The translations under genes and the position numbers were made by a program. Of a stretch of 64,000 nt of DNA, positions 58,274-64,000 are shown one piece after another. How positions within the stretch are numbered: position 1 is the first letter of the stretch; each line of letters starts with the position of its first letter. Source of the DNA: Sordariomycetes sp. S80-01Y (lineage: Eukaryota; Ascomycota; Sordariomycetes). The stretch is from assembly GCA_037042185.1 (NCBI GenBank), contig JAXQJY010000026.1, forward strand, positions 1,860,001-1,924,000. Reading direction: 5' to 3'. The notes below the pieces were generated by a model. That model had not been told where the DNA came from and did not search any database. It saw only the letters and a program-made list of their open reading frames with translations.

Positions 58274-58551
58274 GCACGAGGCATGACTGGTTCAACGGAG
58301 TAAAGGCGCGCGGAAATGATTGAAGATACCTACCTTTCATGAATACCATAGCCGGTAGATGATGCATGTGCAACGTCACCAATCAGTGAATGACTCTTAG
58401 CCTTGAGTTGCAAATGTCGGAAGCGTCGTTGCCCCTGAACGTGATGTGATGCTCTGGGAGATCTGGGGCCATTCCGTTTCCCCACATACCGCCACTTTAG
58501 CTTCTTCACCTCTTAACAACAACCTCGCACACTCGTCTGTCAGGTACACGC

Positions 58552-59091
58552 ATGTCACTTTCAAGGCTCACCTCTCGCCTATTCACAGCTTCCTCCAAGA
58601 TGGAAACAGTCGCGACGCTCAAGCGCATAACGCCCACCAAGCTGTCGGAGCAGCTCCTCTCCGAAGTCAACGCCCAAGATCCCACCATCGCGGTCATCGA
58701 CGTGCGGGATGATGGTAAGCACCTGCCCAGTTCGGATGAGACTATATCCATGCCTTGTCATTTGTGACTTAGGGAAGACACCGGCTGACTCAACCAAGAC
58801 TACCTCGGCGGCCACATCAAGGGCAGCACCAACGTCCCCTCGCGGCAACTAGACGCCATGATGCCCACGCTGATCCGTCGGCTCAAGGACAAGAAGACGG
58901 TTGTGTTCCACTGCATGCTCAGCCAGCAGCGCGGACCGAGCGCGGCCTTGAGGTACCTAAGGGAGCGGGGAGAGGTCGACGGACAGGAGGTGTTTGTGTT
59001 GGATAGGGGCTTCACGGGGTGGCAGGAGCAGTATGCGACGGATGAGCGGTTGACGGAGGGGTACAGGGCTGAGCTCTGGATTGAAGACTGA
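58552..59091 (+). CDS. Rhodanese-fold CX5R phosphatase (Ibp1/Ych1-like)
   Basis: Two exons, 58552-58714 and 58799-59091, with an 84 nt intron, encode 151 residues. Splicing gives AVIDVRDDDYLGGHIKGS, the expected rhodanese strand-turn. The active-site loop is HCMLSQQR, a C-x5-R motif (Cys93, Arg99) as in Cdc25, the S. pombe Ibp1 and S. cerevisiae Ych1/Acr2 group, not the longer loop typical of sulfurtransferases. So a phosphatase (or arsenate reductase) activity is likely, on an unknown substrate. The first 16 residues (MSLSRLTSRLFTASSK) are basic and Ser-rich and look like a mitochondrial presequence; the in-frame ATG at 58600 (METVATL) would give the cytosolic length of the family. Both starts are reasonable. 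Confidence 0.85.
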
Positions 59092-59788
59092 GGTTACTGT
59101 ACAAGTCTTCAGAGCTTGTAGGCTCATCTTCAGCCAGCGTCCTCGCTTGTCCAGAGTGAGAATGATCGTGCGAAGCTTAGAGGGAGATCACATGCCAGAG
59201 CAGGAATATACCAACGCTTGACATGCGTGCAATCTTCAAAAAAGGACGAACGGAAGGTCTGGTGCCGTTTAGAAAAGAAGCTGGAAGTTTCTATCTTGTT
59301 CCAAGCTGCTTGCTTGCAAATTTGGCAAGCCGGTATGAAGCCAATCGCGATGCCCAATACAGTCAGCTCGTTGCTGACCTTTGGAGGGGCAGTGACGCAA
59401 CGGCTGCATGTTTATCTCCCGCGGGGCATCCGTTTGCCAGGCGCGTTTGCGACAAACACTGCCACAGGCCTGACCCGAACTTCACAATATTGAAACCTAA
59501 ATGTATAATTAAGTCTTCGAGAGGTCTGCTTTCTGTGAAACCTGCCGCTTGATAAACCGCTGGTTGCCGCAGCGAGCGGTCAAACGCGCTTGTTTACGTC
59601 GCCTTATCGTCCCGCCGCTAGCGAGGATCAATTTGCGCCCACATTGAAATTCGCAAGCTCGCGACCTTCAACCCTCTGCTTCTTCACATTCGCTTGAACA
59701 ACCCCCGAATAACCAGCTCTCCCGCACCCTGCTCTTCTTCTTCTATCCCTTATCATACCCGTTCTCTACAAATCCCTCGACCTTCGCT
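59092..59788. other. Intergenic region upstream of HD hydrolase gene
   Basis: About 700 bp between two plus-strand genes. Overlapping ORFs of 91 and 109 codons near 59220-59550 in adjacent frames are not called. Pyrimidine-rich sequence precedes the next start. Confidence 0.5.
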
Positions 59789-60644
59789 ATGGGCTCCAAC
59801 CCGGAGCAACCGCCCAAGGGCGTCAACGGTGACACCAACGGCCACCCGCTCTTCCCAGAACTCGGCTACACCCCCATCGTCAAGGTTGACGGGCAATGGG
59901 AGGTCGATAAGGTTCTGGACAAGATCGACAACAAGCCCGCTCACGACGATTCGTCACCACTGGCTTTCTTCCACATCCTCGAGCGGCTAAAGACAACCAA
60001 GCGCGAGGGCTGGCGCAGGTTCGGCATTGAGAGGTACTTATCCTGAAACAGGCTTGCAGGCACAAACGCTGACAGAAAACAGAGGCGAGAGCATCGCAGA
60101 CCATATGTACCGCATGTCGCTCATCTCCATGTTCGCCCCCGCCCCCCTGCGCCCGAAGCTCGACCTCTACAAGTGCATGCGCATGGCCCTCATCCACGAC
60201 ATGGCTGAGCTGTTGGTGGGGGACATCACGCCCGTTGACGGCGTGCCCAAGACGGAGAAGAACCGCCGCGAGGCCGCTACGATGGACTACCTCACCAAGA
60301 CCCTGCTGTCGGGGCCGCACAAGACCACCGCCGAGGAGCTGCGGGCGATATGGCAGGAGTACGAGGACTCCGAGACGCTGGACAGCACATTCGTGCACGA
60401 CGTGGACAAGCTGGAGCTGCTGCTGCAGATGATTGAGTACGAGAAGGCGGGCAAGGGCAAGCTGGACCTGGGCGAGTTCGCGAGGGTGCCGAGGAAGATT
60501 GTGCTGCCGGAGATGAAGGCCTGGGCGGACGAATTGATAAAAGAGAGGGAAGAGTTCTGGGGCGGCGTCAAGCACGTGGGAGATGCGGAGGTTCGACAGG
60601 ACAGGGTTGAGCAGCAGGATGAGTATTACGGTTCAGACAAGTAG
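59789..60644 (+). CDS. HD-domain 5'-nucleotidase-like protein (HDDC2/YfbR family)
   Basis: Two exons, 59789-60033 and 60083-60644, with a 49 nt intron, encode 268 residues. The splice restores GIERGESIADHMYRMSLI. Metal ligands of the HD fold are His89 (DHMYRMS), His120/Asp121 (MALIHDMAE) and a later Asp in VHDVDKLELLLQ. The family includes human HDDC2 and yeast YGK1/YBR242W and acts on deoxynucleoside 5'-monophosphates (family knowledge). The first 45 residues (PKGVNGDTNGHPLFP) are disordered. The C-terminus is acidic, with the helix EMKAWADELIKEREEFWGG before it. All visible catalytic residues are intact. Probably cytosolic. Confidence 0.92.
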
Positions 60645-61238
60645 ATTGCGAGTCGACTCACATGTTGCCACGAATAATACATGAGTTCTCGTCCCCTTTT
60701 CTTCGGGCGTCGCCGACAGAGCGCGGGACGCTGCCAGCGCTGGACAGGGGTCGCCTAAACCCCACCAAACACCCGCTGCGTAACCCGGAGCAACGGGCGA
60801 CCCTGTATCTTATCAACCAAACACTAACAAATCGATCCACTCGAGCTCCTGTCTGCACCATGAAGCGACAACTTTAATTAATTCCCATCATCTCCTTAAT
60901 GGCACAGCGCATCTTGTGATTTTAGCTTTGCGCTGCCTCTCCTGCGCCTCTGTTCTTTAGCACAGCTTGCATGTGATTGTGCGCGCCCCGATTCTGAGGC
61001 TGCCGACACAGGCAACAAGCTCCCCTCCCCTCCCACCCAAACAATCACGCGCCGCTCCCGAGACAACCTTGGGCCGACGAATCTCGTGGCCACACGCACC
61101 CGGCGCTCCATCGAAGTAGCTCTGCACGCTGTCTCGGCCGGTCATGGGAGCTCATTCCTGACATTTGGATGAACGACAAGCCCCAATATTCGACTCCAAA
61201 CGATCCGAACATCACAGAACGCTGCGCTCGACGCCACG
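60645..61238. other. Intergenic region upstream of 457-aa protein gene
   Basis: About 590 bp between two plus-strand genes. Short ORFs on both strands overlap one another; none called. A pyrimidine-rich stretch at about 61020-61050 may belong to the next gene's leader. Confidence 0.5.
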
Positions 61239-62612
61239 ATGGCCTTCCACTCCGAGTTCCACATGCCCGGGGCCTTTCACGAGGCGGGCGTTCACCCTGG
61301 CATCTTCCGGGCACCGCACGATGGACCACCTTCTGCTGCGAGCTCCGGGTACCTGCCTTCCCGACCCTCGAACGATGATCACGCGACGCCGAAGCGCAAA
61401 CGATTCAACCACGACGTCTCCGGCGCGAGGCCAGAAGGGAAGAGCTACAGCCTGGCTGGACGAGTAGACACTCCCGGTGCCGTGGCCGATAAGGACGACG
61501 ATGCTATGGGGGAGAGCATGTTTTCGGATGGCGATTTCCGACGGCAGCTGGGAACGAAGCGACCTCGCGACACGAATATGCTGGACTCAACGGACGAGCG
61601 CATGTTTAGAGTACCCCTTGCACAGCAGCCTCAAGCGCAAGCTCCGTCCCAAGGCTGGGGATCGTTCGCGGCCAGCGTGGTGGGCAAGATCTGGGAGTTC
61701 TGCAAGCCTGGCGCGTTCAGAGGATTCCATGCCGGCGTGGGCCGGGGATATGACCTGCAGCCCAGCGTGGACGACGTGTCGATGTTGCAGGGCGACTTTG
61801 ACCACGAGGAGCACACGCAGGTTCCTGGGCGATACCCCGGTGTGGAGTGGTCGGAGAAGGAAAATGAGGCGTATGCTAACAGCAGAGCGTCGACGCCCAC
61901 GGGCCCGGCCGTCAAGAGAAGACAGACGACCGCGCCCAAGGACGACTTGGGGAAGAACTGGGTCATGGTCAGCGAGGCAGGGAGAATGAACAGTCGCGCT
62001 GGGACTCCCGAGGCGGGGAGGCGGGCTTCGCACATTCCGTCTCCCCGTAATCGCAACTACACGCCGTCGGTCACGACAGGACGGAGGATCAGCACTCCTG
62101 CTTCTCGCCGTATGGCGCCACGGCAGAGCATGGCTTCGACGCCAACGACGAACCGGGACCCAGAGAGGCCAAGACCTGCGTCATCTGCCTCATTTGCCTC
62201 ACAACGCTCACCATCACCCTCGCCCACCAAGATATCTACGCCAACACAGCCCGTGCTCTCAACGCCAAAGACCACGAATTCCGCCCGCCGCCACCGGCCG
62301 TCTAACAGCATCAACACAACACCCAGCCATCGACGGACGACCTCAAACGTCACACCAACTCACCGCAGAACCACGTCCACCGCATCGGCGGCGACTCCCC
62401 GTGGAAGCCAACAGCAGAGTTCCTTCGAGGGCAGTCCTCGGCTGACCGAGGAGGCCCGCAAGCTGGCCGCTAAGAGGCGGAAGGCAGACGAGTATGCAAA
62501 CTACAGAGTTACGGGTCTGAATGACACGGTCATGGATCTGATCCGACAAGGTCAGGAGGCGTTGGCTACGACGGTGGACGTGGAGGGAACGGGTTGGGAG
62601 GACGATGATTGA
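61239..62612 (+). CDS. Uncharacterised disordered protein with short conserved core
   Basis: Intronless 457-residue protein that I cannot assign. Most of it is Ser/Thr/Pro/Arg-rich and disordered, with a basic patch resembling a nuclear signal near residue 52 (TPKRKRFNHD). One ordered-looking segment lies at about 137-170 (GWGSFAASVVGKIWEFCKPG ... FRGFHAGVGRGYDL), aromatic and Gly-rich, which may be a conserved core. Downstream are many SP/TP and RRxS/T sites (for example SPSPSPTKISTP, THRRTTST), suggesting cell-cycle kinase regulation. The C-terminal part (about 410-445) is helical (TEEARKLAAKRRKADEYANY) and ends acidic (GTGWEDDD). The long intact frame supports a real gene. Confidence 0.72.
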   Translation: MAFHSEFHMPGAFHEAGVHPGIFRAPHDGPPSAASSGYLPSRPSNDDHATPKRKRFNHDVSGARPEGKSYSLAGRVDTPGAVADKDDDAMGESMFSDGDFRRQLGTKRPRDTNMLDSTDERMFRVPLAQQPQAQAPSQGWGSFAASVVGKIWEFCKPGAFRGFHAGVGRGYDLQPSVDDVSMLQGDFDHEEHTQVPGRYPGVEWSEKENEAYANSRASTPTGPAVKRRQTTAPKDDLGKNWVMVSEAGRMNSRAGTPEAGRRASHIPSPRNRNYTPSVTTGRRISTPASRRMAPRQSMASTPTTNRDPERPRPASSASFASQRSPSPSPTKISTPTQPVLSTPKTTNSARRHRPSNSINTTPSHRRTTSNVTPTHRRTTSTASAATPRGSQQQSSFEGSPRLTEEARKLAAKRRKADEYANYRVTGLNDTVMDLIRQGQEALATTVDVEGTGWEDDD

Positions 62613-62861
62613 GGCCCACAGGACACAGCTTGGTGCTTGGCGTTGGAGGACATTTGCTTTTCGATACCCTCTTCTCGTAGTTGGGGACTTGTACGGTATT
62701 ATCTTTGTATTTGCCAACCTCTAGCTCGCAGTAATCGAAATCCGCTGAACATGTCTTGGGTGTGCACGTGATCCACTCAGCGGACTTGTCTAACTCCGAC
62801 GACATGACCGGCCTTAAGGCACCGGTCAAGACTCATTCCTCATTCATAAAACCTCAATGAG

Positions 62862-64000
62862 ATGGACAGAGTCCAAATGACACCTCCAAAGAAAGTCCGT
62901 TTGGCATGCCGACGCTGTCGAGTGCGTCGCATCAAGGTACGGATCCCTTCAATCCCAGTGTAGGCGGCATATTGACCATGACCCAGTGCGACGGCCAGGT
63001 CCCGGCCTGTACGAACTGCGCAAAGGCAGGACAGGTCTGCCTTGACGTTGACAGTCAGAACTCAAGCCTGACTATTCCGCGGAAGTGAGCAATCCTACAG
63101 ATATGGATATGTGCAAGGACTGACCGTGAATGAGTTTCGCCGGAGCCGCCAAGGCGAGGATTGAATGGCTCGAAGACATCATCCGTCGCCAACTACCAGC
63201 CGTAGACCTCAACGAGGGCCCTCGCGTCGATTCCTATCCTGAGCATGTTGCCTCGATTGAAACAGGCGACTCGGCATCTCCATCTTCACCCCCGAGGCGT
63301 CAGAAGAGACCTGCCGCAGCCGATGCTTCTAACAACCTTCAGACGGAGCGCGCGCAGTCCATATCCATGAGCCTGGGCATGCTGAGTCTCAACTCCGACT
63401 CCTCGCAGAAGCACTACCTGGGGTCGAGCTCCGGTCTGCTGTTCGCTGATCTCATAGGTGCTTCGCCTTCGAGTGAGACATCGGCGGAAATAGCGACTCC
63501 CATATCTTCGCAGCTAGATGCGGGGAGGGCGGAAGCGTCCACGGTGTATCATGAGGGGCTGCACGCTCTCCTGGCGAAGGAACTCCCGGCGAGAGAGGAT
63601 GCGAGTAAGCTGGTGTCTGTGTACCTGCAGTGGATTCACCCTGACTTTCCGGTCGTGGAGAGGAAAAGCCTGCAAAGTGCTTTGAATGCTCTGTACGATG
63701 CGCTTCCGTTTCTGCCAGAGGGAAGGCCCTTGCCGGGTGGGTGGCCGAGCACTACGCCGCCATTTCGCTGGAATGGGAGAATAATTGATGTGCAAGATTC
63801 AAGTAACGAGGTCGTCCCGTTGTCGAACGTGGCCTTCATCCTGTTCATGGTCTTCAACATTGGAGCCATCGTGCAGGTCCGGTCGCGGTGCTACGAACAC
63901 CCTCCGGACCGTTTCTACAGGACCGCCAAGATGTTCGCGAGGGACTGCTTTTCCGAGATAAACCTTTCGAGCATCCAGGGGGAGGTGTTGCTGATGGTGC
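62862..64000 (+). CDS. Zn2Cys6 transcription factor (3' partial)
   Basis: Three exons are inferred: 62862-62936, 62987-63084 and 63135 to beyond the window. The zinc cluster is CRRCRVRRIK joined to CDGQVPACTNCAKAGQVC, spacing C-x2-C-x6-C-x6-C-x2-C-x6-C; the first intron (50 nt) interrupts it before the third Cys. The second intron (50 nt, acceptor GAATGAG) gives IPRNFAGAAKARIEWLED, a likely linker and coiled coil. The fungal-specific middle region begins at about residue 270 (LVSVYLQWIHPDFPVVERKSL) and continues to the edge. The frame is open to base 64000, so the C-terminus is missing only because the window stops. Regulatory target unknown. Confidence 0.87.

Overview
The window looks like nuclear DNA from a filamentous ascomycete (Pezizomycotina, most likely a Sordariomycete). 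The support is short GT-AG introns (about 44-84 nt where I could place them), monocistronic genes on both strands, a fungal Dicer-like protein 2, 2EXR and Zn2Cys6 families, ERG28 and a Git3-type receptor. I do not commit to a genus. I saw no rRNA, tRNA, CRISPR array, transposon or virus-like element that I could support.

Layout. 1-4.8 kb: the 3' part of a SNF2 helicase with an inserted RING finger (11 exons, 5' end outside the window), then a 2EXR protein. 4.8-13 kb: a membrane-anchored short-chain dehydrogenase with a Lys-rich tail, a VAMP7-type R-SNARE, the mitochondrial RNA helicase SUV3, and a dual-specificity-phosphatase-like protein that has lost catalytic residues. 13.5-21 kb: Dicer-like 2, a degenerate metallo-beta-lactamase-like protein lying convergent to it, and a UCH deubiquitinase. 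22-34 kb: a large disordered protein, the ribosome-biogenesis factor ESF1, a Git3-like GPCR, a small four-TM protein, and a gene-free 2.2 kb stretch rich in simple repeats. 34-44 kb: clathrin heavy chain, a Zn2Cys6 regulator with a GC-AG intron inside its zinc cluster, and an EXPERA-domain (TMEM97-like) protein. 44-55.6 kb: a type I membrane protein, a small secreted Cys-rich protein, a Nup155/Nup170 nucleoporin, very-long-chain 3-ketoacyl-CoA reductase, ERG28 and galactose-1-phosphate uridylyltransferase. 56.7-64 kb: ADA2, an Ibp1/Ych1-type CX5R phosphatase, an HDDC2-type HD hydrolase, an uncharacterised disordered protein, and the 5' part of a second Zn2Cys6 regulator that runs off the window.

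Most genes are housekeeping and do not form a cluster. The loose themes are ER lipid synthesis (the divergent ketoacyl-CoA reductase/ERG28 pair), membrane traffic (clathrin, VAMP7) and RNA metabolism (SUV3, DCL2, ESF1). I found no convincing new multi-gene system. The most interesting items are the pseudophosphatase, the small secreted protein, the DCL2 convergent gene pair, the GC-AG zinc-cluster intron and the repeat-rich intergenic region. Exon boundaries were inferred by eye from splice consensus, reading-frame continuity and protein motifs, not from transcripts.
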